A DNA stretch of 64,000 nucleotides from Mytilisepta virgata. Lineage: Eukaryota > Mollusca > Bivalvia > Mytilida > Mytilidae. The notes under the pieces were generated by a model, which was not told the origin of the DNA, ran no database searches, and saw only the letters and a list, made by a program, of their open reading frames with translations. The DNA is taken from assembly GCA_028015205.1 (NCBI GenBank), contig CM051516.1, positions 31,200,230-31,264,229 on the forward strand, read 5' to 3'. Of this stretch, positions 46,189 to 57,909 are shown in pieces; the first letter of the stretch is position 1; every line of letters starts with the position of its first letter. Both the position numbers and the translations under genes were made by a program.

Positions 46189-47150
46189 CACGATGTAGCA
46201 TGTTTTCTCTTTTTTTCATGCGATTTCATCTGCTGTTCAAAGCATGAAGGTATTATGTAAGCGAAGTGAAACACAAAATGATGTGATTTTATCAGTAGGG
46301 TTTCAATGTGACAATTATCCTTGTTTCTCATGCACCATAACTTGACGTAAAATGTAAACCCTTTAACAAAATGCCTATATGTTGGTTAGTTAGCATTCAG
46401 CTATAAAATACAATTTTATTTGCTTGATGTTGCCTATCTGCCCTGGAAAAATGGCCCTACTCGAAAATTGCATTGTAATTTCGAAGTTACTAATTTTTTT
46501 TTTAAGTAGTTCAACGTGGCCTGTAGTGATTGGAGGATAGGGGTGTGTAGTCTTTTCGCCTTGCCCATCCCTCTAATCCGTCCTATATAAATCAATCCCT
46601 TTTTTCCTGCCCCTCTTCAACTTGCCTTTCCTTTCTATAGTTTGAGCTTAAAATTAGATGACTATTATGAATTTTTTTTCGATGATATTACATTACCAGT
46701 GGATTTCAATGCATCTCAACAACGTTAACTTTTATTTGACAGGGACCAGTGTTCTCCCTTCTCCAATCCCTCTATTCCTTTCTTCCACTTCTATACTCCT
46801 TTCTTAATTACCGCAAATCTATTTCCTGTAATAAAGCACAAATAGTACCATGTCTACTCTATCCATGTTAACCACACATGTACTGCTATTTAAAATTTTC
46901 AGAGATGAGGTATTCTATGTACGATGTAGCGTGTATTTCTTTTTTAGTTTTTTTTTTTGCATTAATTTATATTATAACGGTAGGGGCATTCCGTGTCCTA
47001 AAGACACATTTGGTCAGCATCCAGGAAAATGTAGGTTACTGTAACTCCAATATATCACATGGTACGATTATCAGTTTTTGCATTACATTTTAAAGCTGGT
47101 CAGCATGTAGGGGAGGTAATGTCATTTTTGTTTAATTGTTATGTCGTCTG
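46189..47150. other. Intron, no gene recognised
   Basis: AT-rich. Frames at 46850-47093 are not supported by splice or domain signals. Confidence 0.4.
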
Positions 47151-47154
47151 TAAA

Positions 47155-47950
47155 GTGACGTATAGGGATAACTATCCATTATCCGTGTCAGCGTCACAAA
47201 AACTTTCATCACACTTTTCTTGGCAGCTTCTTGGATACTTGGCTCGAAGGTTTGTACAATTTGCTATAAAATACCATGTGTACTGTTTTTATTACTGTTG
47301 CTCATTAACTTCCCGAAATCTTTCACAGGCTTCCCATTTCTTCCGGCGAATATTCCCTTCTAAGTCTTCAAAAAAATGCTTACATTTTTGTTCATATTTC
47401 AGTAAATATGCACGGATAATCATGTCGTAGTATGAGATTGGGATCAATACTTATTTCAGCAGAAAGAGATCACTACGACCCATTTTCCACATCATTTGCT
47501 CTTTAAATTTTAATTTCGAAATTCTATCGGGGAAAGTGTAAATCCATAGTGCAAGATATTACATTACAGTATCAATGTGTACCATTAACTTTGACAATAT
47601 TATTGGATGAGGCAAACTGTATTTGTGATTTTCTAGGGTAAACTGTTTCAGTACCTGTATTATACATGTCAGACTATAATAATTATGTTGCCTACGCTAG
47701 CGACATATAGGGATCACTATCCGTTATCTTGCGTCGTCGTCGTCCGGCGTCACAAAAACTTTTGCCACACTTTTCTTGGCATTGGATATTTGACTCAAAG
47801 CTTTATAAAATGTTATACCAATGTGCTATATTGTGAATTTCATTTTTATTTCCGTCGGTCATCAATTTCCTGCTTACTTAAAACTTATACGCAGGCAACA
47901 TATATCTTCCGCGAAGACTCTCATCAAAGTTTAAAATTATATATGTTTTC
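47155..47950 (+). repeat. Dispersed repeat, two tandem copies ~535 bp apart
   Basis: ATATAGGGATCACTATCCGT near 47703 matches GTATAGGGATAACTATCCAT near 47160. Both are followed by CGTCACAAAAACTTT, CACACTTTTCTTGGCA and, 200 bp later, a TCTTCCGxGAA-like box. No coding potential recognised. Confidence 0.6.
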
Positions 47951-48044
47951 TGTTGCGTTATTCTGTTTGAAAATAAAATATTAAAATTTATTTTTATTGA
48001 TTTTCTTGAATTACAGTACATTTAGTAAGACTAAAAGCATGTTT

Positions 48045-49425
48045 TTATACTTGCCGTTCCCCAAAAACGTCATATATGTCATAATTCAAGGCCGTTGCTA
48101 AGGAAAAGGGTTGGTTGCTAAGGAAAAAAATATTGTTGCCAAGGGCCATTTCTCTCAGGTTTACTTGACTATAAGATTGCACCATTTTTTCCCTTCCAAA
48201 TATACAAAGTATTATGAAAGTGTTTATTTTCTATAGTAATATATTGACATTTTTGTCGTTGCTAAGGAAAAAATATTGTTGCCAAGGGACATTTCTGTCA
48301 GGTTTACTTGACTATAAGATTGCAACATTTTTTCCCTTCCAAATATACAAAGTATTACGAAAGTGTTTATTTTCTATAGTAATATATTGACATTTATGCC
48401 GTTGCTAAGGCAAAAAATGTGTTGCTAGGACAATTTTTGCAATCTCTTCAAGGTAAGAAATGTCTTGAATTTTCATCTTGGCGTCCAATATATATGATCC
48501 AGTAGATTTATTTTAAATAAATTGACTTATAATTTCATTTATTGGCGTCAAAGACTCATTTTTCTAACAATATTCCAAATCGGTTGCTAGGCAACCAAAA
48601 GAGGGCAGGTCACATTTTTTTTCGCATTTTTATAATCTTCAAAACATATCTTATTGTATATACCAGTATAAAGATATTTGACGAGGGGGCAGAAAATGGC
48701 CCTTATCCTACCTTGTCCTTTCTTCAAGTTTTTTCTTTACATAAAATTTTAGTAATTATGGTCTTTTTCTGTTTTGGCCTTTTTGGTCCCTCCCACTGCC
48801 TTTAAAAAATTGTGGAATTCCAAAATCTTATTGCAAATCTACAGTTGGTAAGCAACAATATGGCAACAATAAAAATGATTTAAATTCAAAAATGAAATAG
48901 GAGTTCGCGTCACAAGGCTCGTCTATTTTGGTCCTTTGTGGTCCCTCCCAAGCCCCCTTTAAGACATTTGGAATTCCAAAACCTTTGTGCATCTGCAGTT
49001 AGCAAGCAACAATATGACATAGTTATTTTAGTAATTATGCTTTTTTTTCTGTTTTGGCCCTTTTTGGTCCCTCCCACCCCCTTTTAAAAGATTTGGAATT
49101 CCAAAACCTTATTGCGCATGTACAGTTGGTAAGCAACAACATAGCAACAATAAAAATGGTTTAAATTAAAAAATGAAAGGAGTTCACATAACAAGGCTCT
49201 TTGTATAATTTGGCCCTTTTTGGTCCCTCCCAGGCCCTCTTTTAAAAATTTGGAATTCCAAAACCTTATTGCGCTACTACAGTTAGTAAGCAACAATATA
49301 GCACAAATAAATGGTAAAAATTCAAAACAGAAGGAGGAGTTTGCGTCACAAGAAAGTGTGACGGACCGACGGACGACCACAACGACAATATACCCGAACT
49401 TTCATTCGAAAGTACGGGTATAAAA
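48045..49425 (+). mobile_element. Tandem-core element with terminal palindrome
   Basis: The left part has two ~138-bp units (GTTGCTAAGGAAAAAATATT near 48110 and 48258). The right part has four units of 125-155 bp (TTTTGGTCCCTCCCA near 48783, 48937, 49064 and 49219). The 3' end is TGTGACGGACCGACGGACG, then a palindrome CCCGAACTTTC/GAAAGTACGGG flanked by TATA on both sides (about 49390-49424). X-box-like GTTGCTAGGCAACC lies near 48582. Confidence 0.55.
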
Positions 49426-49561
49426 AAGTAATGAAGATTAAAATAAAATGAATTAAAATAAAGACCCTTGAAACCCTTGTCATCTTTCAATCATTTAATT
49501 AGGAGCCTGGTTTCATATACCTTTATTTAGGACTTATGTTGGTGAGGTCGATACATGATTT

Positions 49562-49744
49562 TATCGTATTTACCAAGAACAATATTGACCCAGGACGAAG
49601 TCGATATTGTTGTTCTTGGTCAGTGCGATAATATAGTGTTACTAACTTGCTGATTCTGTATTGGCCCTTGTATTAATTCAAGGTTAGGTGTATTGGTCTC
49701 GAGGCCGGTACGACAGAGGGCTAATACAGCTGACCGAGATTCAA
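49562..49744. repeat. Foldback repeats; copy of the 30052 hairpin element
   Basis: 49562-49631 is an imperfect palindrome (ACCAAGAACAATAT / ATATTGTTGTTCTTGGT). 49632-49744 matches the left half of the hairpin repeat at 30052 (AACTTGCTGATTCTGTATTG). The match stops at the MITE that follows. Confidence 0.6.
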
Positions 49745-49748
49745 TTAA

Positions 49749-50021
49749 GGTGGTACCCAACACTTTCACTAAAATTAATTTGGCTCGTTTAATTTTCATA
49801 AAATTTTGACAAAGTATTTACTTTGACCCATTGACAAAAATTTTTAAATTTCAAAACATTTGAACCAACCAATTCATCAGAAAAATTACACTGATTGTAT
49901 AGCAGTTTGACAAACACTAATATTGACCATTGAAAAGCTTAATATTCCATTAACAACACAACGTTATTAAAACGTTTAGCTGATTTTACAGAGTTATCTC
50001 CCTGTAGTGTTAGGTACCACC
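49749..50021. mobile_element. TTAA-flanked MITE
   Basis: 273 bp with inverted ends GGTGGTACCCAACAC and GTGTTAGGTACCACC, flanked by TTAA at 49745-49748 and 50022-50025. TTAA duplication is used by piggyBac and Kolobok transposases. The ends do not resemble those of the 59414-62189 element. Confidence 0.75.
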
Positions 50022-50039
50022 TTAAAGAACCTTTGTGAG

Positions 50040-51150
50040 CATGCTCACATAAATCATGCCCCACATTGTCACTGGCAAACAAAATATCACTTTCCATGAA
50101 AAATTTACACTATCCTAATCTTTATTTGTATAGAATAGAGAATGGAAACGGGGAATGTGTCAAAGAGACAACAACCCGACCAAAGAGCAGGAAACAGCTC
50201 AAGGTTATCAATTGGTCTTCAACGCATCGAGAAAACCCACACCCGGAAGCGGGCTTCAGCTGGCCCTAAACAAAAATTGCATACTAGTTCAACGAAATGG
50301 ACGACACCGTAAACTCCGAAACATACAAATGAACCAAAATTTAAAAAAAACACACAAGATTAACAATGGCTAGAGGTCCCTGACCTGGGACAGGCGTAAA
50401 CAAGCGACGGGGTTAAACATGTTTTATGAGATCTCAACCCTCCCCTTATACCTCTAACCAATGTGGAATAAACAAACACACAGCGATACACACAGTAAAA
50501 CTCAGTTCAAAAGAGTCCAAGTCCGATGTTTAAAAAGGTAACAGAAGAAACTAAGCAAAATGACAATGATAAATATATTAAGGACTACTAGCAGTTACTG
50601 ACATGCCAGACCTAAATTAAACTGATCGAAAGACTATGTCTTTATCATATAGAACATCAGCCACAATCCCTCCCGTTAGGGGTTTAGTACCATGCCATCA
50701 TGAATTATACGAGAAGAACATAACCCGTATCATGCCAACAACCGGTTTTAGAATAAATGTGTTTATTTCCAATGCAAACACCCAATGAATGAATCAATAT
50801 TTATTCCAAAAATGCCATCTTTAATGTATTCACAACAGTATCGTTACTATATCCCTTGTGGATAAATCTGTTTAAAGGTTTGGTTAACTTTTTAGGTGAA
50901 TGGCGACATTTGTGTGCTTTGTATAGAATATTACCATAAAAGATGGGATGCGAAATACCTCAATATATAAGATGTTTGCACGTTGATTTATATTTTCAAA
51001 TGATGTCCTTGTACTGATGATAAAATTTAGTAAACGATTTGACAAGTTTGTGATATCGAATTCCTGGTGTAATAATTTTTGAGTAATACAGAGATAAACA
51101 CCATAAGATGGCGCCAAGGGAACGTCGCCATCTAAAATCGGATAATTAAC
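50040..51150 (-). mobile_element. Dispersed repeat with decayed coding remnant
   Basis: Contains text I associate with an abundant mytilid repeat (GTCAAAGAGACAACAACCCG near 50159, and ATCCCTCCCGTTAGGGGTTT near 50667). On the minus strand around 51040-50820 a frame reads FTKFYHQYKDII, stop, then GISHPIFYGNILYKAHKC and KPLNRFIHKGYSNDTVV, interrupted by stops, so it is a degraded protein-coding element. I do not recognise the protein family. Confidence 0.5.
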
Positions 51151-51299
51151 AATTGGAAATGAAAAATCATCTCCCTTATCCTAAATTTTAGTATTAAGCT
51201 TAGCGTTAGAGATACAGATATGAAGATCCAGGAAAGGGCAGTGTTCATTGAGTGGCAGCATGTTGGGAATATGTAACAGGGATTACTCTAGCATCTTAT

Positions 51300-51885
51300 A
51301 CTGTGTCTTTTAGTATATATATGGTCAATACAGGTGCCAGAGGTATGAGTTGGTGAGCGCACAGCTTTACAGAAATCTTTTGTAGCCAAAGCTTATAATA
51401 ATAAGTTATTTGGTTATTTCAAGACAATAATTTCCTGAAGATATGCACATCTACATAGTATGTCCTTATTAACTATAAAAAGACATGAAATTCTGTTCTA
51501 TGGTTTCAGAGAAGTTGCGCTGACAAACTGATTGAACATTATGTTTTCACCAACTTCCTAAGTTAAAGAGTCAAAAGTAAACGGATGAAAATTTCTTTTG
51601 GATACAGATTGATTACAAAGTTTCATGAATTTATTTTGTGTGGTTTGAGAGAAGTTGCGCTGACAAACTGTTTCAGTGGTATATTTTGGCCAAAATTCTA
51701 AGTTCATAGGGACATAACTCCTAGAAAAAAAGATCAAATCATAATTTTCTGTGAAAATGTACATCTAAAGAGTATACCCTAATTACCTATAATTTTTCAT
51801 GAAATTCTGTTGTGGCTTCAGAGAAGTTGCGCTCACAAGAACAGGACTGAATGACAGACAGACGGGCGGATGGGTCAAAAACACC
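51300..51885. repeat. Tandem repeat, ~150-170 bp period, three units
   Basis: AGAGAAGTTGCGCTGACAAAC near 51508 and 51648, and AGAGAAGTTGCGCTCACAAG near 51820, with ATGAAATTCTGTT before two of them. The array ends in ACAGACAGACGGGCGG. Confidence 0.6.
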
Positions 51886-52010
51886 TTTGTAACACTTTTA
51901 TTAAACAATCTAAACAGTCCGTACAGCTGACCACTCCATATGACAAAATAGTCTGTAAAACCAGTCCGTATGAGATTCCATATTGCCCTGTTTCCAAATT
52001 GATATTGTTG
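51886..52010. repeat. Right part of a hairpin-type repeat
   Basis: ACACTTTTATTAAACAATC and AAACAGTCCGTACAGC match the sequence following the hairpin at 30185-30260. This suggests that a copy continuous with 49632-49744 was split by later insertions. Confidence 0.5.
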
Positions 52011-52411
52011 ATTTTAACCCGAAAATTTGACTAGTAACTTGAAAAAAATATTAATTGCCCTGCTTCACTACCTACATTGGTCCTTTTGGAAGCAATTTCA
52101 ATTGCCAAATGGTAATCAACCATTACTTCAAAAAATGTACAATCGTTTTCCTGAAATCTGAGATTTTTAGTGATTTTTTGTCATTTTTCACTCCAAATTA
52201 AGCCATGATATCAAATTAATCAATTAAATGATAAAGAACTGATAATTCCAATAACATACATCGAATTTCAAAAATAAATTCTCTAATAGGATTTAAATAA
52301 TATAGCTTTACAAAGAATTTCTGGAAATTCGTGATTTCTCATCATATTTGCTTTTTTATTCCAAAAATACAGTTCAATTGTATATTTTATCATTTAAACA
52401 CGTTTCTGACC
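52011..52411. other. Intron, no feature recognised
   Basis: AT-rich, diverged; no coding signal. Confidence 0.4.
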
Positions 52412-52423
52412 ACAAATGACCTA

Positions 52424-52681
52424 GGGGCCTCGGTGGCCGAGTGGTCTAGTTAGTTAACTAATGATCACTGGTCTGTCAACGCTGGGGTTGTGAGTTCGAA
52501 TCTCACCTGTGGCGGTGTGTGTTCGACTCCGATCTTAATTGACAAGGATTGCCAATTTTCCTACCGAAGGTCGGTGGTTCTCTCCGGGTACTCCGGCTTC
52601 CTCCACCAATAAAAACTGGCCGCCGCGAAATAGCCAAATGTGCTGAAAACTGCGTAAAACCCCAACTAAACAAACAAACAA
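52424..52681 (+). mobile_element. tRNA-derived SINE with 12-bp duplication
   Basis: 258 bp, flanked by ACAAATGACCTA at 52412-52423 and 52682-52693. The head has an A-box-like TGGCCGAGTGGTCTA and a B-box-like GTTCGAATCTC, as in class II (Leu/Ser-type) tRNAs. The body has CCGGGTACTCCGGCTTCCTC, and the tail is a CAAA microsatellite. All hallmarks of LINE-mobilised SINE insertion are present. Confidence 0.8.
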
Positions 52682-52693
52682 ACAAATGACCTA

Positions 52694-53271
52694 TACATTA
52701 ACATTGTGACATTTAAAATCATTTTTTGAGATAGGCCATATTTGCTAGTTAGTTAGGTCAACTATATTTTGTAGTAAAAAATTTAATTTACATGCAATCT
52801 CTGATGGCACAGTACATTTCTTGTTGAGTCCAAAATGCGAAAAAATTGATTTTTCTCAAACTCCTCTTACTATGTTTGAGTCAGAATCACGAAGATTGGT
52901 ATCCGATTAGCATTGTAACAGTTGTATTTGTCGCAGGTTTTGGAATTTTGATATTTGGCCAGAATTATTAACCAAAATGTATTTCGAGTCATCAAAATCG
53001 TATTTTAACAAGTGTAACTACTAGGGATAGAAAATTGAAACTTGAATCATGACTCACATTAACTTAACCAAAGACGTCGAGATGTTCATACGCCTGCGAT
53101 GGCATATGATCTATGAAGTTCTTCTTTATCTTTTTAACTGACAATGTTATCAGGATATACATTTTGAAGTGTTTCATGCTTCTCACTTCTGATTGACTCA
53201 TGCCAAAGAGGAAAAATAGAATGACTTCTAATAAACGACAATCTGGATAACACAAAAGGTAAACAATGACA
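52694..53271. other. Intron, no feature recognised
   Basis: AT-rich; no recognisable coding signal. Ends at the TA preceding the next element. Confidence 0.4.
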
Positions 53272-53273
53272 TA

Positions 53274-54888
53274 CAGATGGTTGAGCGTGTAATGCACCAA
53301 ACCACACTCACACGATTCACACCTTACACGCACACGATTCGCACGTTACACGCACACGATTCGCACGATACATGCACACGATTCGCACATTACACGCAAA
53401 CCACACGATGCACGTTACACGAAACACGATTTCCGATCGTGCAATTTCTGAAAATTGTGTTTGTAAGATACGAACGGAATATAGCGAAACGAATTATTAT
53501 AATTAAATTTATGCCGGATATGAATAGCAATGAAATATTGAAAATGCATTTGATTTTAAATAAATAAGTACGATGAAAGGAAGCCGGTTTTGAACGGTCT
53601 GCATTTAACTGTTTTCATAAATAAGAATTTATTTGCATATTCAATTTTTTTTAATGGGAAATTTATCAAACTTTATAACAGAACTGTGAAATTATATTTT
53701 TAATTTATTAAAAATCAATAAACCTTTTCATGTTGTTATTACCTAATTAGCTGTTGCATATTAACCATTGATATGATAAGAATAAAGTTGTCAATAAAAT
53801 AAACAATATTTTATGGCTTCTTTCAAACAAAGACACCATGTCATAGGGGTGTATTCCATGAACGACTACTAGACTACTTATTTACTTGTACATTTACCTT
53901 CGATATACAATACTAAATGGTTTACTTATAAGTTAAATTGTAAAAATATTGTATTTATTATTTATAATACATGTATAATATATAATATAAAATATTAACT
54001 GTTAATTTATATTAATATAAAGTTGATATCAAAATAATTTATTATTATTTATTCATTCAAATTATAATTAAACCATAAGTGAATAAAAATTTTTAATATT
54101 CTCTATGTAAAATATTTGTACATAAAATATATTTATAATATAAATTAAAGTTTATCTGTAAATGTAACTCTAAATTTATAAATATAAAAAAAATCACAAA
54201 TCTTTAGAGGCATGAATGAATGAATGAAGATTTCTTAGATAAATTAACAGATAAATAGACATTTTATCTTCATAGGACCTATTAATCCCTTGTCTAATTA
54301 GATGTTGTTTTAGCCCGATGAAATAAATACTTATGTAAAATATGTATTATGAAAATATAAATTGATAAATGATATTTGTCAAAGGATTTAAAATGTCGGC
54401 ATATTTTAAGAGTAATTTAAAATAGTTTTTTTACACACAAGTTAAAGTTCAAATTTATGTTGAATTTGCAAATGTTGCATGTAAGTTGTACCATTGTTTA
54501 ATTTAGGGAACATGTTATTTAATTTATTCTTATTAAACCAAATAAATTGAATAATTTAGATTAGTAATAAAAAAAAATAGAATCTGTTGCGGGATTATTA
54601 ATATCAATATTTTCAAATATTTGACACCGTTGAAGGTTCGTTCCAACAATATTTTAATTCGAGTTCGAAATTTGCTCCGATGCGAATTCACACGTTTTAA
54701 TATCTGTTTCGACCAATGAAATCTCATACACGTTACACGATTCAAATCGTAAGTTTATTACCACACTCAAACCACACGCACATTGCACGCACACGATTCA
54801 CACGTTACATGCACACGATCCACACATTACACGCACACGTTTCGCACGTTACACGATGTTTTTGGTGATTTACACGTTCAACCATGTG
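53274..54888 (-). mobile_element. TA-flanked element with subterminal minisatellite, copy 2
   Basis: Ends CAGATGGTTGAGCGTGTAA and TTTACACGTTCAACCATGTG are inverted, with TA outside. At the left, about six repeats of roughly 20 bp (CACACGATTCGCACGTTACA) fill 53300-53430; at the right, four to five similar repeats fill 54770-54860. The centre is AT-rich. On the minus strand the text CGGTGTCAAATATTTGAAAA matches copy 1. No transposase is visible. Confidence 0.6.
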
Positions 54889-54890
54889 TA

Positions 54891-56800
54891 CCAATCAAAT
54901 AACACCATCCAATAGACATCCCTCAGGAAACAATTACATAAAATATCACAAAGCAGAAACAGAGAAACTACAGAGAGTGAAATATAGTTTGTCTTGGGAC
55001 ACACACTGAATAGTGGAATGGTTTAACAAGTGTTATGGGTTCCCCCTCTCTTTATCTATCATGACCCTCTGGTGTATAAACACAATATAAAATCCAATGC
55101 AGTATGATTACCAACAAGGTGACCACTATTTAAATGTGTGCTCGTTTTAACTATGAAGCATTAAAATGTCGTTAAAGGATCTAATATAGTTGCTGTAATA
55201 AAGGGAATACTTGTAGTCAAAAATGATACTCCCACAAATGTTTAATAGTATCCCATCATAGATTTCAAAAGAGTATAAATTTAGAATCTTTAGGTCACCA
55301 AGAGGAAGAGGAATTTTTACAGAATTACATAAAATCTATAATTTCACATCTTCAGTAAATCGTTGAGCCTCCCTGGTGTCTGTGGGTTATTGGCAAGACG
55401 ATATTACAACAGAAACTAACTCCACTTTCACCATTTGAGAGACGCCGGGACATGCAGTGTATGCTACATATTTTAATGACGTATGTATGTCCGTAAGACC
55501 ATCTGTAGTGTCCAACAAAAAATCTCAAAGACCATAAAAGATGGGAACTTAAAACTAGGCATCATGATAGTGTATGTAGTTTGGAATGAGTTTGAAATTG
55601 GAATTTTTTTCCCTATGGCAAAAGTACATTTTGCAGTATCCAGTAAATGGTGAAATCTAAACTTTTTAAAGGATACTGAAAATTATATGGTGGCTCACAT
55701 TATATGTGTCCAGAATTTTGTACCAACCCTTGAGGGCATTGCTCCTGGAAGGATATCTTGTGTGATACTGGTGTTGGAATTTTCAAACTACAGTTGAGGT
55801 TATTTATCCTCGAGAGTCTGAATAATTTTAAAATCCATTGTCCAAAAATGCGTTTCAGACCATTGGAAGTACAAAAATTAAATTAGATTTATTAGTAACA
55901 CTGTAAGAGTTGTCCGTGCCAAGGGTTTCAAATTTCGATATATGCCTGAGGGCAGAATTGTCACAAAAACTTATATTTAGAGATATCTGGGAAGAGTGAA
56001 ATATTTTATACAGTTCAGTTTTGTAGTCTTGAAACCTATATGGGCATCTACATTAAATGTACCATGTTTGATAATGGATTTAGGAACATTTATGATAAGC
56101 GGCGTTCAGACATCATTGGCTTTTGTTGTTTTTCATTAATTATATAATAAAAAAAAGAAAAGCCAGAACAAATTATTCACTTAAATGTTTTATAATATTC
56201 CTGTTAAACATCATACAGATTCAATAAATTTTCAAATATACAAGACGTTTGAACATGGATGATTCCGCAACACCGTTCAAAGTGGTATCTGAGAAAAATA
56301 TTTACTTTCAATATGATGCTATCTGAAATTTCTAAGGAGAACAATGTGTGATAGCTCGATTATATTTGGTATTAGATTTCATGTGATGAGAATATGTTTT
56401 CACTACTATACATGGCAGTTAAGCCTGATTTGGTATGTGGATTCCTTGTAACAACTTTATATCCTGCTGTGACGGTGTGACGTGCCCTAATTTTCACACT
56501 CTTTGGTCAGGCTAAATTTTCTGGATTAGGTATATTGCTCAACTATATTTGGTCTATATATTTCTCATTAGATGTATGTGGCTGTTCGGAAAATGATACC
56601 CGAGTTAGACCTCATATCCATTTAACTATCAGCTGAAACATGTAAAAGACTATCAACGTATCACAATATGAACGTAGCGAGTCATTTTTGTGTGTCGGAT
56701 CTCATTTTGTTCCTTTGACTGTGAACTAAGATGGCCACAAATTACTAACATAGGATCGGATGGGAAAATCAACTTCATAATAAAACAGTTCGTATTTTAT
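54891..56800. other. Intron, diverged repeats, no gene recognised
   Basis: Weak repetition (for example GAGGGCA with TATATC/GATATC boxes near 55735 and 55930) suggests an old tandem-core element. A fragment near 56720 (AACTAAGATGGCCACA) matches the family A unit. No coding signal. Confidence 0.4.
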
Positions 56801-56814
56801 AAACACAATTTTTA

Positions 56815-57576
56815 GAAATTGCCCGATCGGTAATCACGTAATGTGTAACGTACATCATGCGGCTTCAATTTCACCTCAAATATGATTTCGGGACATTGTA
56901 TTGCATTTTTTTTCAATACTGAATATGCACTTAACATGCTTTGACAATTTCCCACATCAAATTTGACTAAAATATTAAATAAATATAAATGAACAAAAGA
57001 CAGCATGTAAAATATTATAAGTGTTACAATTTTAAGTCATTCCTTATAAAATAGAAATGAGAGTCACAACCAAATGAAATGAGGATATAAAAATTACAGT
57101 TATAAATTTATAATGACCTCATTTCATGTTAAATTTCAAATCTATGTTTCGCAAATGTTAGATATGCAAGATGTATATAGAGGAGCATTTTATTTAGGAA
57201 AAATTTTACTTCATATATTCTTTTCAAAAAGTTATGGTAAATAATTGAATAATTTACATTTGTATTTTTAACAAAAGAATTTGCGCAGGATCGTTAATAT
57301 GCGCATTTTTGACACCGTTGACAGTTCACTCAGACAATCATTTAAATCGAGGATGAAATGTACTCTGCTTCAAATTCATACCTTTTAACATTTCCAATGA
57401 AATCTCACACGTTATAAGATTATCATCACACGTTTTTGACCACATGAAAAATATACGAACACGAGTCGAACGTTGCACGCACACGATCCGCACGTTGAAA
57501 GTACATGGTTCATACATTACAAGCACATGACCTGCATGTTACACGATTGTTTGTGCGTTGCACGTTCAACCATCTG
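56815..57576 (-). mobile_element. TA-flanked element, copy 3, truncated
   Basis: The right end CACGTTCAACCATCTG is followed by TA. Subterminal repeats (GCACGCACACGATCCGCACG) precede it. The left end starts inside the element at GCCCGATCGG and lacks the terminal repeat. Its centre (TTGACACCGTTGACAGTTCA) matches the other two copies. Confidence 0.55.
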
Positions 57577-57762
57577 TAGACAGTAGTTCGCAATCTATAA
57601 CACAATGTATTGCAGACAAAAATCCTTCCAACACCAAACAGCATTTTTCAAATTGATTGGGACTGAAGAACATCAGAGCTCATTGATTCCCCTTTGCATT
57701 TTTGACCAAATGATATTTTTATTTGCTGACTTGTAACAAAAATCTTAATATGTTTTTTTCAG

Positions 57763-57903
57763 AAGGCTCACATGATCAGCCATGTTCAGAAGTCGTCGGT
57801 GATGGCAGTTGCCTTTACTCTCTCAAATGCATGTTTGGCAAGTGCAGTTGCAAATATCCAGCTATAGAATACTTTGACCAAGAAGTTAAACGCTGTAAAA
57901 GTT
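57763..57903 (+). CDS. EB-like cysteine module exon 2 (141 nt)
   Basis: Internal exon between the acceptor TGTTTTTTTCAG and the donor GTAAGT, 47 codons, phase 1 to phase 1. It reads GSHDQPCSEVVGDGSCLYSL and then KCMFGKCSC and a final cysteine: C-x8-C-x5-C-x4-C-x-C-x14-C. The second half matches the exon at 42958-43086 in spacing, so both are one module type. It is the last recognisable exon of the gene in the window; a membrane-spanning or cytoplasmic exon was not found downstream. The product is probably extracellular; EB-like identity is tentative. Confidence 0.65.
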
Positions 57904-57909
57904 GTAAGT

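Larger units (their letters stand above)
1407..57903 (+). other. Span of a partial multi-EGF / EB-module gene (seven exons)
   Basis: Seven cysteine-rich segments on the plus strand each have an AG acceptor, a GT donor, length divisible by three and phase 1 at both ends, so any set of them can be spliced in frame. Five are EGF-like repeats of the kind in MEGF10/Draper/CED-1-type scavenger receptors, and two are six-cysteine EB-like modules. I infer one gene from shared strand, shared phase and gradual change of module type; two adjacent genes are not excluded. No signal peptide, transmembrane segment or terminal exon was found, so the gene is probably partial at both ends. Introns reach about 22 kb and are filled with transposons. 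The likely product is an extracellular or membrane receptor whose ligand cannot be stated. Confidence 0.6.

Noticed and set aside
46850..47093. An additional cysteine-containing exon
   Set aside because: There are too few cysteines, no convincing acceptor and no match to the EGF or EB spacing of the neighbouring exons.
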